From the NCBI RefSeq assembly GCF_051020975.1, contig NC_135036.1:1178001-1242000 (forward strand): a DNA stretch of 64,000 nt. Direction: 5' to 3'. The DNA comes from Osmia lignaria lignaria. Its lineage: Eukaryota; Arthropoda; Insecta; Hymenoptera; Megachilidae. The notes under the pieces are model-generated. The model worked only from the letters and a program-made list of their open reading frames with translations, did no database searches and had not been told where the DNA came from. The position numbers were made by a program, and so were the translations under genes. Each line of letters starts with the position of its first letter. Positions within the stretch are counted from its first letter, which is position 1. Below are positions 36,401 through 53,100 of the stretch, piece after piece.

Positions 36401-37679
36401 ATATTACTAATGATATTGTTATTAAATGTACATTGATCTGTGGGGATCAATCAGTATATTACATTTTATCGAATGTAGATATAGTACCAATGATATTGTT
36501 ATTAAATGTACATTGATCTGTGGGAATGAATCAGTATATTACATTATATCGAATGTAGATATAGTACAAGTGATGGTGTTATTAAATGTACATTGATCTG
36601 TGGGTAGTAATCAGTATATTACATTATATCTAATGTAGATATGATAATAATAATATTGTTATTAATTGTATATTACATATCTAATGTAGATATAGTACTA
36701 ATGATATTAACATTACATGTACATTGATCTGTGGGAATGAATCAGTATATTACATTATACCTCATGTAGATATAGTGCTAATGATATTGTTATTAAATGA
36801 ACATTGATCTGTGGGAATGAATCAGTATATTACATTATATCGAATGTAGATATAGTCCCAATGATATTGTTATTAAGTGTACATTGATCTGTGGGAATGA
36901 ATCAGTATATTACATTATATCGAATGTACATATAGTACTAATGATATTGGTATTATATGTACATTGTTCTGTTGGAATGAATCTGTACATGACCCTATAT
37001 CTATTGTAGATATAGTAATAATGATATTGTTATTAAATGTACATTGATCTGTGGGAATGAATCAGTATATTTCATTATATCGAATGTAGATATAGTGCTA
37101 ATGATGTTGTTATTAAATGTACATTGATCTGTGGGTAATAATCAGTATATCACATTATATCTAATGTAGATATGATAATAATAATATTGTTATTAATTGT
37201 ATATTACATATCTAATGTAGATATAGTACTAATGATATTAACATTAAATGTACATTGTTCTGTTGGAATGAATCTGTACATGACATTATATCTATTGTAG
37301 ATATAGTAATAATGGTATTGTTATTAAATGTACATTGATCTGTGGGAATGAATCAGTATAATACATTATATCGAATGTAGATATAGTACTAATGATATTG
37401 TTATTAAATCTACATTACATATCTAATGTAGGTATAGTACTAATGATATTGGTATTATATGTACATTGATCTGTGGGAATGAATCAGTGTATTACATTAT
37501 ATCGAATGTAGATATAGTGCTAATGATGTTGTTATTAAATGTACATTGATCTGTGTGTAGTAACCAGTATATTACATTATATCTAATGTAGATATGATAA
37601 TAATAATATTGTTATTAATTGTATATTACATATCTAATGTAGATATAGTACTAATGATATTGGCATTAAAAATACTTTG

Positions 37680-38242
37680 ATCTGTGGGAATGAATCAGTA
37701 TATTACATTATATCGAATGTAGATATAGTACGAATGATATTGTTATTAAATCTACATTACATATCTAATGTAGGTATAGTACTAATGATATTGGTATTAT
37801 ATGTACATTGATCTGTGGGAATGAATCAGTATATTACATTATACCTTATGTAGATATAGTGCTAATGATATTGTTATTGAATGTACATTGATCTGTGGGA
37901 ATGAAACAGTATATTACATTATATCGAATGTAGACATAGTGCTAATGATGTTGTTATTAAATGTACATTGATCTGTGTGTAGTAACCAGTATATTACATT
38001 ATATCTAATGTAGATATGATAATAATAATATTGTTATTAATTGTATATTACATATCTAATGTAGATATAGTACTAATGATATTCGCATTAAATATACTTT
38101 GATCTGTGGGAATGAATCAGTATATTACATTATAACGAATGTAGATATAGTACTAATGATATTGTTATTAAATCTACATTACATATCTAATGTAGGTATA
38201 GTACTAATGATATTGGTATTATATGTACATTGATCTGTGGGA
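37680..38242 (+). repeat. Duplicated satellite block G, copy 2
   Basis: Second copy at offset 4,820 from 32860-33422; it ends where this copy reads GGGAATGAATC and the other GGGAACGAATC. Confidence 0.75.
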
Positions 38243-39998
38243 ATGAATCAGTATATTACATTATACCTCATGTAGATATAGTGCTAATGATATTGTTATT
38301 AAATGAACATTGATCTGTGGGAATGAATCAGTATATTACATTATATCGAATGTAGATATAGTACTAATGATATTCGTATTAAATGTACATTGATCTGTGG
38401 GAAGGAATCCGTATATTACATTATACCTAATGTAGATATGGTAATAACGATATTGTTTTTAAATGTACATTGATCTGTGTGAATGAAGCAGTATATTACA
38501 TTATAAATCAGGCAGATATTTTGCTAATGATATTGTTATTAAATGTACATTGATCTGTGGGAATGAATCAGTATATTACATTATACCTAATGTAGATACA
38601 GTAATAATGATATTGTTATTAAATGTACATTGATCTGTGGGAATGAATCAGTATATTACATTATATCGAATGTAGATATAGTGCTAATGATGTTGTTACT
38701 AAATGTACATTGATCTGTGGGTAGTAGTCAGTATATTACATTATAACTAATGTAGATATGATAATAATAATATTGTTATTAATTGTGTATTACATATCTA
38801 ACGTAGATGTAGTACTAATGATATTGACATTAAATGTACTTTGATCTGTGGGAATGAATCAGTATATTACATTATATCTAATGTAGATATATTACTAATG
38901 ATATTGTTATTGAATGTACATTGATCTGTAGGAATGAATCTGAATATTACATTATATCGAATGTAGATATAGTACCAATGATATTGTTATTAAATGTACA
39001 TTGATCTGTGAGAATGAATCAGTATATTACATTATATCGAATGTAGATATAGTACAAGTGATGGTGTTATTAAATGTACATTGATCTGTGGGTAGTAATC
39101 AGTATATTACATTATATCTAATGTAGATATGATAATAATAATATTGTTATTAATTGTATATTACATATCTGATGTAGATATAGTACTAATGATATTAACA
39201 TTAAATGTACATTGATCTGTGGGAATGAATCAGTATATTACATTATACCTCATGTAGATATAGTGCTAATGATATTGTTATTAAATGAACATTGATCTGT
39301 GGGAATGAATCAGTATATTACATTATATCGAATGTAGATATAGTCCCAATGATATTGTTATTAAGTGTACATTGATCTGTGGGAATGAATCAGTATATTA
39401 CATTATATCGAATGTAGATATAGTACTAATGATATTGTTATTTAATGTACATTGATCTGTGGGAATGAATCAGTCTATTACATTATATCGAATGTAGATA
39501 TAGTGCTAATGATGTTGTTATTAAATGTACATTGATCTGTGGATAATAATCAGTATATCACATTATATCTAATGTAGGTATGATAATAATAATATTGTTA
39601 TTAATTGTATATTACATATCTAATGTAGATATGGTGCTAATGATATTAACATTAAATGTACATTGATCTGTGTGAATGAATCAGTATATTACATTATACC
39701 TCATGTAGATATAGTGCTAATGATATTGTTATTAAATGTACATTGATCTGTGGGAATGAATCAGTATATTACATTATATCGAATGTAGATGTAGTGCTAA
39801 TGATGTTGTTACTAAATGTACATTGATCTGTGGGTAGTAGTAAGTGTAATACATTATATCGAATGTAGATATGATAATAATAATATTGTTATTAATTGTA
39901 TATTACATATCTAATGTAGATATAGTACTAATGATCTTGGCATTAAATATACTTTGATCTGTGGGAATGAATCAGTATATTACATTATATCGAATGTA

Positions 39999-41352
39999 GA
40001 TATAGTACTAATGATATTGTTATTAAATCTACATTACATATCTAATGTAGGTATAGTACTAATGATATTGTTATTAAATGTGCATTGATCTGTGGGAACG
40101 AATCAGTATATTACATTATATCTAATGTAGATATATTACTAATGACATTGTTATTAAATGTACATTGATCTGTGGGAATGAATCAGTATATTACATTTTA
40201 TCGAATGTAGATATAGTACCAATGATATTGTTATTAAATGTACATTGATCTGTGGGAATGAATCAGTATATTACATTATATCGAATGTAGATATAGTGCT
40301 ATTGATATTGTTATTAAATGAACATTGGTCTGTGGCAATGAACCAGTATATTACATTATATCTAATGTAGATATGATAATAATAATATTGTTATTAATTG
40401 TATATTACATATCTAATGTAGATATAGTGCTAATGATGTTGTTATTAAATGAACATTGATCTGTGGGAATGAATCAGTATATTACATTATATCGAATGTA
40501 GATATAGTACTAATGATATTGGTATTAAATGTACATTGATCTGTGGGAAGGAATCCGTATATTACATTATACCTAATGTAGATATGGTAATAACGATATT
40601 GTTTTTAAATGTACATTGATCTGTGTGAATGAAGCAGTATATTACATTATATCTCAGGCAGATATTTTGCTAACGATATTGTTATTGAATGTACATTGAT
40701 CTGTGGGAATGAATCAGTATATTACATTATACCTAATGTAGATATAGTAATAATGATATTGTTATTAAATGTACATTGATCTGTAGGAATCAATCAGTAT
40801 ATTACATTATATCGAATTTAGATATAGTGCTAATGATGTTGTTACTAAATGTACATTGATCTGTGGGTAGTAGTCAGTATATTACATTATAACTAATGTA
40901 GATATGATAATAATAATATTGTTATTAATTGTGTATTACATGTCTAACGTAGATATAGTACTAATGATATTGACATTAAATGTACTTTGATCTGTGGGAA
41001 TGAATCAGTATGTTACATTATATCTAATGTAGATATGGTAATAATAATATTGTTATTAATTATACATTACATATCTAATGTAGATATAGTACTAATGATA
41101 TTGGTATTATATGTACATTGATCTCTGGGAACGAATAAGTATGTTACATTATATCGAATGTAGATATAGTACTACTGATATTGGTGTTATATGTACATTG
41201 ATCTGTTGGAATGAATCTGTACATGACATTATATCTATTGTAGATATAGTAATAATGGTACTGTTATTAAGTGTACATTGTTCTGTGGGAATGAATCAGT
41301 ATATTACATTATATCTCAGGCAGATATTTTGCTAATGATATTGTTATTAAAT
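39999..41352 (+). repeat. Duplicated satellite block H, copy 1 (partner 43069-44422)
   Basis: 1.35 kb repeated at offset 3,070, which equals 32x80 + 10x51. Several substitutions separate the copies around 40310-40345 (GCTATTGATATTG, GTGGCAATGAACC). After 41352 copy 1 has one extra 80-bp monomer, then the match resumes at offset 2,990. Confidence 0.8.
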
Positions 41353-41794
41353 GTACATTGATCTGTGGGAATGAATCAGTATATTACATTATACCTCATG
41401 TACATATAGTGCTAATGATATTGTTATTAAATGAACATTGATCTGTGGGAATGAATCAGTATATTACATTATATCGGATGTAGATATAGTGCTAATGATG
41501 TTGTTATTAAATGTACATTGATCTGTGGGTAATAATCAGTATATCACATTATATCTAATGTAGGTATGATAATAATAATATTGTTATTAATTGTATATTA
41601 CATATCTAATGTAGATATAGTACTAATCATATTAACATTAAATGTACATTGATCTGTGGGAATGAATCAGTATATTACATTATACCTCATGTAGATATAG
41701 TGCTAACGATATTGTTATCAAATGAACATTGATCTGTGGGAATGAATCAGTATATTACGTTATATCGAATGTAGATATAGTACCAATGATATTG

Positions 41795-44700
41795 TTATTA
41801 AGTGTACATTGATCTGTGGGAATGAATAAGTATATTACATTATATCGAATGTAGATATAGTACTACTGATATTGGTGTTATATGTACATTGATCTGTTGG
41901 AATGAATCTGTACATGACATTATATCGAATGTAGATATAGTACTAATGATATTGTTATTAAATGTACATTGATCTGTGGGAATGAATCAGTATATTACAT
42001 TATATCGAATGTAGATATAGTACTAATGATATTGTTATTAAATCTACATTACATATCTAATGTAGGTATGGTACTAATGATATTGGTACTATATGTACAT
42101 TGATCTGTGGGAACGAATCAGTATATTACATTATATCGAATGTACATATAGCACTAATGATATTGGTATTATATGTACATTGATCTGTTGGAATGAATCT
42201 GTACATGACATTATATCTATTGTAGATATAGCAATAATGATATTGTTATTAAATGTACATTGATCTGTGGGAATGAATCAGTATATAACATTATATCGAA
42301 TGTAGATATAGTGCTAATGATGTTGTTGTTAAATGTACATTGATCTGTGGGTAATAATCAGTATATCACATTATATCTAATGTAGGTATGATAATAATAA
42401 TATTGTTATTAATTGTATATTACATATCTAATGTAGATATGGTGCTAATGATATTAACATTAAATGTACATTGATCTGTGTGAATGAATCAGTATATTAC
42501 ATTATACCTCATGTAGATATAGTGCTAATGATATTGTTATTAAATGTACATTGATCTGTGGGAATGAATCAGTATATTACATTATATCGAATGTAGATGT
42601 AGTGCTAATGATGTTGTTACTAAATGTACATTGATCTGTGGGTAGTAGTAAGTGTAATACATTATATCGAATGTAGATATGATAATAATAATATTGTTAT
42701 TAATTGTATATTACATATCTAATGTAGATATAGTACTAATGATCTTGGCATTAAATATACTTTGATCTGTGGGAATGAATCAGTATATTACATTATATCG
42801 AATGTAGATATAGTACTAATGATATTGTTATTAAATCTACATTACATATCTAATGTAGGTATGGTACTAATGATGTGGTTATTAAATGTACATTGATCTG
42901 TGAGAATGAATCAGTCTATTACATTATATCTAATGTAGATATGGTAATAATAATATTGTTATTAACTGTACATTACATATCTAATGTAGATATAGTACTA
43001 ATGATATTGGTATTATATGTACATTGATCTGTGGGAACGAATCAGTATATTACATTATATCGAATGTACATATAGTACTAATGATATTGTTATTAAATCT
43101 ACATTACATATCTAATGTAGGTATAGTACTAATGATATTGTTATTAAATGTGCATTGATCTGTGGGAACGAATCAGTATATTACATTATATCTAATGTAG
43201 ATATATTACTAATGACATTGTTATTAAATGTACATTGATCTGTGGGAATGAATCAGTATATTACATTTTATCGAATGTAGATATAGTACCAATGATATTG
43301 TTATTAAATGTACATTGATCTGTGGGAATGAATCAGTATATTACATTATATCGAATGTAGATATAGTGCTAATGATATTGTTATTAAATGAACATTGGTC
43401 TGTGGGAATGAATCAGTATATTACATTATATCTAATGTAGATATGATAATAATAATATTGTTATTAATTGTATATTACATATCTAATGTAGATATAGTGC
43501 TAATGATGTTGTTATTAAATGAACATTGATCTGTGGGAATGAATCAGTATATTACATTATATCGAATGTAGATATAGTACTAATGATATTGGTATTAAAT
43601 GTACATTGATCTGTGGGAAGGAATCCGTATATTACATTATACCTAATGTAGATATGGTAATAACGATATTGTTTTTAAATGTACATTGATCTGTGTGAAT
43701 GAAGCAGTATATTACATTATATCTCAGGCAGATATTTTGCTAACGATATTGTTATTAAATGTACATTGATCTGTGGGAATGAATCAGTATATTACATTAT
43801 ACCTAATGTAGATATAGTAATAATGATATTGTTATTAAATGTACATTGATCTGTTGGAATCAATCAGTATATTACATTATATCGAATTTAGATATAGTGC
43901 TAATGATGTTGTTACTAAATGTACATTGATCTGTGGGTAGTAGTCAGTATATTACATTATAACTAATGTAGATATGATAATAATAATATTGTTATTAATT
44001 GTGTATTACATGTCTAACGTAGATATAGTACTAATGATATTGACATTAAATGTACTTTGATCTGTGGGAATGAATCAGTATATTACATTATATCTAATGT
44101 AGATATGGTAATAATAATATTGTTATTAATTATACATTACATATCTAATGTAGATATAGTACTAATGATATTGGTATTATATGTACATTGATCTCTGGGA
44201 ACGAATAAGTATGTTACATTATATCGAATGTAGATATAGTACTACTGATATTGGTGTTATATGTACATTGATCTGTTGGAATGAATCTGTACATGACATT
44301 ATATCTATTGTAGATATAGTAATAATGGTACTGTTATTAAGTGTACATTGTTCTGTGGGAATGAATCAGTATATTACATTATATCTCAGGCAGATATTTT
44401 GCTAATGATATTGTTATTAAATGAACATTGATCTGTGGGAATGAATCAGTATATTACATTATATCGGATGTAGATATAGTGCTAATGATGTTGTTATTAA
44501 ATGTACATTGATCTGTGGGTAATAATCAGTATATCACATTATATCTAATGTAGGTATGATAATAATAATATTGTTATTAATTGTATATTACATATCTAAT
44601 GTAGATATAGTACTAATCATATTAACATTAAATGTACATTGATCTGTGTGAATGAATCAGTATGTTACATTATAACTCATGTAGATATATTACTAATGAT

Positions 44701-45203
44701 ATTGTTATTAAATGTACATTGATCTGTGGGAATGAATCAGAATATTACATTATATCGAATGTAGATATAGTACCAATGATATTGTTATTAAATGTACATT
44801 GATCTGTGGGAATGAATCAGTATATTACATTATATCGAATGTAGATATAGTACAAGTGATGGTGTTATTAAATGTACATTGATCTGTGGGTAGTAATCAG
44901 TATATTACATTATATCTAATGTAGATATGATAATAATAATATTGTTATTAATTGTATATTACATATCTGATGTAGATATAGTACTAATGATATTGGTATT
45001 AAATGTACATTGATCTGTGGGAAGGAATCCGGATATCACATTATACCTAATGTAGATATGGTAATAACGATATTGTTTTTAAATGTACATTGATCTGTGT
45101 GAATGAAGCAGTATATTACATTATATCTCAGGCAAATATTTTGCTAATGATATTGTTATTAAATGTACATTGATCTGTGGGAATGAATCGGTATATTACA
45201 TTA
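41795..45203 (+). repeat. Duplicated satellite block I, 3.4 kb, copy 1 (partner 46749-50157)
   Basis: One of the largest continuous duplications: 3,409 bp repeated at offset 4,954, consistent with 53x80 + 14x51. The copies share every variant checked, such as CAGGCAAATATTTTGC and ACTAATCATATTAAC. One substitution was noticed (GTTGTTGTTAAATG at 42321 against GTTGTTATTAAATG). Copy 1 ends at a run of three identical 80-bp monomers, copy 2 at an ATCGAATGTAG monomer. Confidence 0.86.
43069..44422 (+). repeat. Duplicated satellite block H, copy 2
   Basis: Partner of 39999-41352. It also lies inside the larger 3.4-kb block I. Confidence 0.8.
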
Positions 45204-45440
45204 TACCTCATGTACATATAGTGCTAATGATATTGTTATTAAATGAACATTGATCTGTGGGAATGAATCAGTATATTACATTATACCTCATGTACATATA
45301 GTGCTAATGATATTGTTATTAAATGAACATTGATCTGTGGGAATGAATCAGTATATTACATTATACCTCATGTACATATAGTGCTAATGATATTGTTATT
45401 AAATGAACATTGATCTGTGGGAATGAATCAGTATATTACA
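45201..45440 (+). repeat. Three consecutive identical 80-bp monomers
   Basis: Units at 45201-45280, 45281-45360 and 45361-45440 each start TTATACCTCATGTACATATA and are identical over all 80 bases I compared. Neighbouring monomers elsewhere nearly always differ from each other, so this is a fresh single-monomer amplification. Confidence 0.88.
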
Positions 45441-46748
45441 TTATATCGGATGTAGATATAGTGCTAATGATGTTGTTATTAAATGTACATTGATCTGTGG
45501 GTAATAATCAGTATATCACATTATATCTAATGTAGGTATGATAATAATAATATTGTTATTAATTGTATATTACATATCTAATGTAGATATAGTACTAATC
45601 ATATTAACATTAAATGTACATTGATCTGTGGGAATGAATCAGTATATTACATTATACCTCATGTAGATATAGTGCTAACGATATTGTTATCAAATGAACA
45701 TTGATCTGTGGGAATGAATCAGTATATTACGTTATATCGAATGTAGATATAGTACCAATGATATTGTTATTAAGTGTACATTGATCTGTGGGAATGAATA
45801 AGTATATTACATTATATCGAATGTAGATATAGTGCTAATGATGTTGTTCTTAAATGTACATTGATCTGTGGGTAGTAGTCAGTATATTATATTATATCTA
45901 ATGTAGATATGGTACTAATGATATTGTTATTAAATGTACATTGATCTGTGGGAATGAATCAGTGTATTACATTATATCGAATGTAGATATAGTGCTAATG
46001 ATGTCGTTATTAAATGTACATTGATCTGTGTGTAGTAACCAGGATATTACATTATATCTAATGTAGATATGATAATAATAATATTGTTATTAATTGTATA
46101 TTACATATCTAATGTAGATATAGTACTAATGATATTGGCATTAAATATACTTTGATCTGTGGGAATGAATCAGTATATTACATTATATCGAATGTAGATA
46201 TAGTACTACTGATATTGGTGTTATATGTACATTGATCTGTTGGAATGAATCTGTACATGACATTATATCGAATGTAGATATAGTACTAATGATATTGTTA
46301 TTAAATGTACATTGATCTGTGGGAATGAATCAGTCTATTACATTATATCGAATGTAGATATAGTACCAATGATATTGTTATTAAATGTGCATTGATCTGT
46401 GGGAACGAATCAGTATATTACATTATATCGAATGTAGATATAGTACTAATGATATTATTATTTAATCTAAATTACATATCTAGTGCAGGAATAGTACTAA
46501 TGATATTGTTATTAAATGTACATTGATTTGTGGGAATGAATCAGTATATTACATTATATCTCAGGCAGATATTTTGCTAATGATATTGTTATTAAATGTA
46601 CATTGATCTGTGGGAATGAATCAGTATATTACATTATACCTCATGTAGATATAGTGCTAATGATATTGTTATTAAATGAACATTGATCTGTGGGAATGAA
46701 TCAGTATATTACATTATACCTCATGTAGATATAGTGCTAATGATATTG

Positions 46749-49700
46749 TTATTAAGTGTACATTGATCTGTGGGAATGAATCAGTATATTACATTATATC
46801 GAATGTAGATATAGTACTACTGATATTGGTGTTATATGTACATTGATCTGTTGGAATGAATCTGTACATGACATTATATCGAATGTAGATATAGTACTAA
46901 TGATATTGTTATTAAATGTACATTGATCTGTGGGAATGAATCAGTATATTACATTATATCGAATGTAGATATAGTACTAATGATATTGTTATTAAATCTA
47001 CATTACATATCTAATGTAGGTATGGTACTAATGATATTGGTACTATATGTACATTGATCTGTGGGAACGAATCAGTATATTACATTATATCGAATGTACA
47101 TATAGCACTAATGATATTGGTATTATATGTACATTGATCTGTTGGAATGAATCTGTACATGACATTATATCTATTGTAGATATAGCAATAATGATATTGT
47201 TATTAAATGTACATTGATCTGTGGGAATGAATCAGTATATAACATTATATCGAATGTAGATATAGTGCTAATGATGTTGTTATTAAATGTACATTGATCT
47301 GTGGGTAATAATCAGTATATCACATTATATCTAATGTAGGTATGATAATAATAATATTGTTATTAATTGTATATTACATATCTAATGTAGATATGGTGCT
47401 AATGATATTAACATTAAATGTACATTGATCTGTGTGAATGAATCAGTATATTACATTATACCTCATGTAGATATAGTGCTAATGATATTGTTATTAAATG
47501 TACATTGATCTGTGGGAATGAATCAGTATATTACATTATATCGAATGTAGATGTAGTGCTAATGATGTTGTTACTAAATGTACATTGATCTGTGGGTAGT
47601 AGTAAGTGTAATACATTATATCGAATGTAGATATGATAATAATAATATTGTTATTAATTGTATATTACATATCTAATGTAGATATAGTACTAATGATCTT
47701 GGCATTAAATATACTTTGATCTGTGGGAATGAATCAGTATATTACATTATATCGAATGTAGATATAGTACTAATGATATTGTTATTAAATCTACATTACA
47801 TATCTAATGTAGGTATGGTACTAATGATGTGGTTATTAAATGTACATTGATCTGTGAGAATGAATCAGTCTATTACATTATATCTAATGTAGATATGGTA
47901 ATAATAATATTGTTATTAACTGTACATTACATATCTAATGTAGATATAGTACTAATGATATTGGTATTATATGTACATTGATCTGTGGGAACGAATCAGT
48001 ATATTACATTATATCGAATGTACATATAGTACTAATGATATTGTTATTAAATCTACATTACATATCTAATGTAGGTATAGTACTAATGATATTGTTATTA
48101 AATGTGCATTGATCTGTGGGAACGAATCAGTATATTACATTATATCTAATGTAGATATATTACTAATGACATTGTTATTAAATGTACATTGATCTGTGGG
48201 AATGAATCAGTATATTACATTTTATCGAATGTAGATATAGTACCAATGATATTGTTATTAAATGTACATTGATCTGTGGGAATGAATCAGTATATTACAT
48301 TATATCGAATGTAGATATAGTGCTAATGATATTGTTATTAAATGAACATTGGTCTGTGGGAATGAATCAGTATATTACATTATATCTAATGTAGATATGA
48401 TAATAATAATATTGTTATTAATTGTATATTACATATCTAATGTAGATATAGTGCTAATGATGTTGTTATTAAATGAACATTGATCTGTGGGAATGAATCA
48501 GTATATTACATTATATCGAATGTAGATATAGTACTAATGATATTGGTATTAAATGTACATTGATCTGTGGGAAGGAATCCGTATATTACATTATACCTAA
48601 TGTAGATATGGTAATAACGATATTGTTTTTAAATGTACATTGATCTGTGTGAATGAAGCAGTATATTACATTATATCTCAGGCAGATATTTTGCTAACGA
48701 TATTGTTATTAAATGTACATTGATCTGTGGGAATGAATCAGTATATTACATTATACCTAATGTAGATATAGTAATAATGATATTGTTATTAAATGTACAT
48801 TGATCTGTTGGAATCAATCAGTATATTACATTATATCGAATTTAGATATAGTGCTAATGATGTTGTTACTAAATGTACATTGATCTGTGGGTAGTAGTCA
48901 GTATATTACATTATAACTAATGTAGATATGATAATAATAATATTGTTATTAATTGTGTATTACATGTCTAACGTAGATATAGTACTAATGATATTGACAT
49001 TAAATGTACTTTGATCTGTGGGAATGAATCAGTATATTACATTATATCTAATGTAGATATGGTAATAATAATATTGTTATTAATTATACATTACATATCT
49101 AATGTAGATATAGTACTAATGATATTGGTATTATATGTACATTGATCTCTGGGAACGAATAAGTATGTTACATTATATCGAATGTAGATATAGTACTACT
49201 GATATTGGTGTTATATGTACATTGATCTGTTGGAATGAATCTGTACATGACATTATATCTATTGTAGATATAGTAATAATGGTACTGTTATTAAGTGTAC
49301 ATTGTTCTGTGGGAATGAATCAGTATATTACATTATATCTCAGGCAGATATTTTGCTAATGATATTGTTATTAAATGAACATTGATCTGTGGGAATGAAT
49401 CAGTATATTACATTATATCGGATGTAGATATAGTGCTAATGATGTTGTTATTAAATGTACATTGATCTGTGGGTAATAATCAGTATATCACATTATATCT
49501 AATGTAGGTATGATAATAATAATATTGTTATTAATTGTATATTACATATCTAATGTAGATATAGTACTAATCATATTAACATTAAATGTACATTGATCTG
49601 TGTGAATGAATCAGTATGTTACATTATAACTCATGTAGATATATTACTAATGATATTGTTATTAAATGTACATTGATCTGTGGGAATGAATCAGAATATT

Positions 49701-50157
49701 ACATTATATCGAATGTAGATATAGTACCAATGATATTGTTATTAAATGTACATTGATCTGTGGGAATGAATCAGTATATTACATTATATCGAATGTAGAT
49801 ATAGTACAAGTGATGGTGTTATTAAATGTACATTGATCTGTGGGTAGTAATCAGTATATTACATTATATCTAATGTAGATATGATAATAATAATATTGTT
49901 ATTAATTGTATATTACATATCTGATGTAGATATAGTACTAATGATATTGGTATTAAATGTACATTGATCTGTGGGAAGGAATCCGGATATCACATTATAC
50001 CTAATGTAGATATGGTAATAACGATATTGTTTTTAAATGTACATTGATCTGTGTGAATGAAGCAGTATATTACATTATATCTCAGGCAAATATTTTGCTA
50101 ATGATATTGTTATTAAATGTACATTGATCTGTGGGAATGAATCGGTATATTACATTA
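46749..50157 (+). repeat. Duplicated satellite block I, 3.4 kb, copy 2
   Basis: Partner of 41795-45203 at offset 4,954. Its right third is the beginning of the 2,226-bp tandem repeat. Confidence 0.86.
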
Positions 50158-53100
50158 TATCGAATGTAGATATAGTACCAATGATATTGTTATTAAATGT
50201 ACATTGATCTGTGGGAATGAATCAGTATATTACATTATATCGAATGTACATATAGTACTAATGATATTGTTATTAAATCTACATTACATATCTAATGTAT
50301 GTATAGTACTAATGATATTGGTATTATATGTACATTGATCTGTGGGAATGAATCAGTATATTACATTATACCTCATGTAGATATAGTGCTAATGATATTG
50401 TTATTAAATGAACATTGATCTGTGGGAATGAATCAGTATATTACATTATATCGAATGTAGATAGAGTACCAATGATATTGTTATTAAATGAACATTGATC
50501 TGTGGGAATGAATCAGTATATTACATTATATCGAATGTAGATATAGTCCCAATGATATTGTTATTAAGTGTACATTGATCTGTGGGAATGAATCAGTATA
50601 TTACATTATATCGAATGTACATATAGTACTAATGATATTGGTATTATATGTACATTGTTCTGTTGGAATGAATCTGTACATGACATTATATCTATTGTAG
50701 ATATAGTAATAATGGTATTGTTATTAAATGTACATTGATCTGTGGGAATGAATCAGTATAATACATTATATCGAATGTAGATATAGTACCAATGATATTG
50801 TTATTAAATGTACATTGATCTGTGGGAATGAATCAGTATATTACATCATATCGAATGTAGATATAGTACTAATGATATTGTTATTAAATCTACATTACAT
50901 ATCTAATGTAGGTATGGTACTAATGATATTGGTACTATATGTACATTGATCTGTGGGAACGAATCAGTATATTACATTATATCGAATGTACATATAGTAC
51001 TAATGATATTGTTATTAAATGTACATTGATCTGTAGGAATCAATCAGTATATTACATTATATCGAATTTAGATATAGTGCTAATGATGTTGTTACTAAAT
51101 GTACATTGATCTGTGGGTAGTAGTCAGTATATTACATTATAACTAATGTAGATATGATAATAATAATATTGTTATTAATTGTGTATTACATGTCTAACGT
51201 AGATATAGTACTAATGATATTGACATTAAATGTACTTTGATCTGTGGGAATGAATCAGTATATTACATTATATCTAATGTAGATATGGTAATAATAATAT
51301 TGTTATTAATTATACATTACATATCTAATGTAGATATAGTACTAATGATATTGGTATTATATGTACATTGATCTCTGGGAACGAATAAGTATGTTACATT
51401 ATATCGAATGTAGATATAGTACTACTGATATTGGTGTTATATGTACATTGATCTGTTGGAATGAATCTGTACATGACATTATATCTATTGTAGATATAGT
51501 AATAATGGTACTGTTATTAAGTGTACATTGTTCTGTGGGAATGAATCAGTATATTACATTATATCTCAGGCAGATATTTTGCTAATGATATTGTTATTAA
51601 ATGAACATTGATCTGTGGGAATGAATCAGTATATTACATTATATCGGATGTAGATATAGTGCTAATGATGTTGTTATTAAATGTACATTGATCTGTGGGT
51701 AATAATCAGTATATCACATTATATCTAATGTAGGTATGATAATAATAATATTGTTATTAATTGTATATTACATATCTAATGTAGATATAGTACTAATCAT
51801 ATTAACATTAAATGTACATTGATCTGTGTGAATGAATCAGTATGTTACATTATAACTCATGTAGATATATTACTAATGATATTGTTATTAAATGTACATT
51901 GATCTGTGGGAATGAATCAGAATATTACATTATATCGAATGTAGATATAGTACCAATGATATTGTTATTAAATGTACATTGATCTGTGGGAATGAATCAG
52001 TATATTACATTATATCGAATGTAGATATAGTACAAGTGATGGTGTTATTAAATGTACATTGATCTGTGGGTAGTAATCAGTATATTACATTATATCTAAT
52101 GTAGATATGATAATAATAATATTGTTATTAATTGTATATTACATATCTGATGTAGATATAGTACTAATGATATTGGTATTAAATGTACATTGATCTGTGG
52201 GAAGGAATCCGGATATCACATTATACCTAATGTAGATATGGTAATAACGATATTGTTTTTAAATGTACATTGATCTGTGTGAATGAAGCAGTATATTACA
52301 TTATATCTCAGGCAAATATTTTGCTAATGATATTGTTATTAAATGTACATTGATCTGTGGGAATGAATCGGTATATTACATTATATCGAATGTAGATATA
52401 GTACCAATGATATTGTTATTAAATGTACATTGATCTGTGGGAATGAATCAGTATATTACATTATATCGAATGTACATATAGTACTAATGATATTGTTATT
52501 AAATCTACATTACATATCTAATGTATGTATAGTACTAATGATATTGGTATTATATGTACATTGATCTGTGGGAATGAATCAGTATATTACATTATACCTC
52601 ATGTAGATATAGTGCTAATGATATTGTTATTAAATGAACATTGATCTGTGGGAATGAATCAGTATATTACATTATATCGAATGTAGATAGAGTACCAATG
52701 ATATTGTTATTAAATGAACATTGATCTGTGGGAATGAATCAGTATATTACATTATATCGAATGTAGATATAGTCCCAATGATATTGTTATTAAGTGTACA
52801 TTGATCTGTGGGAATGAATCAGTATATTACATTATATCGAATGTACATATAGTACTAATGATATTGGTATTATATGTACATTGTTCTGTTGGAATGAATC
52901 TGTACATGACATTATATCTATTGTAGATATAGTAATAATGGTATTGTTATTAAATGTACATTGATCTGTGGGAATGAATCAGTATAATACATTATATCGA
53001 ATGTAGATATAGTACCAATGATATTGTTATTAAATGTACATTGATCTGTGGGAATGAATCAGTATATTACATTATATCGAATGTAGATATAGTACTAATG

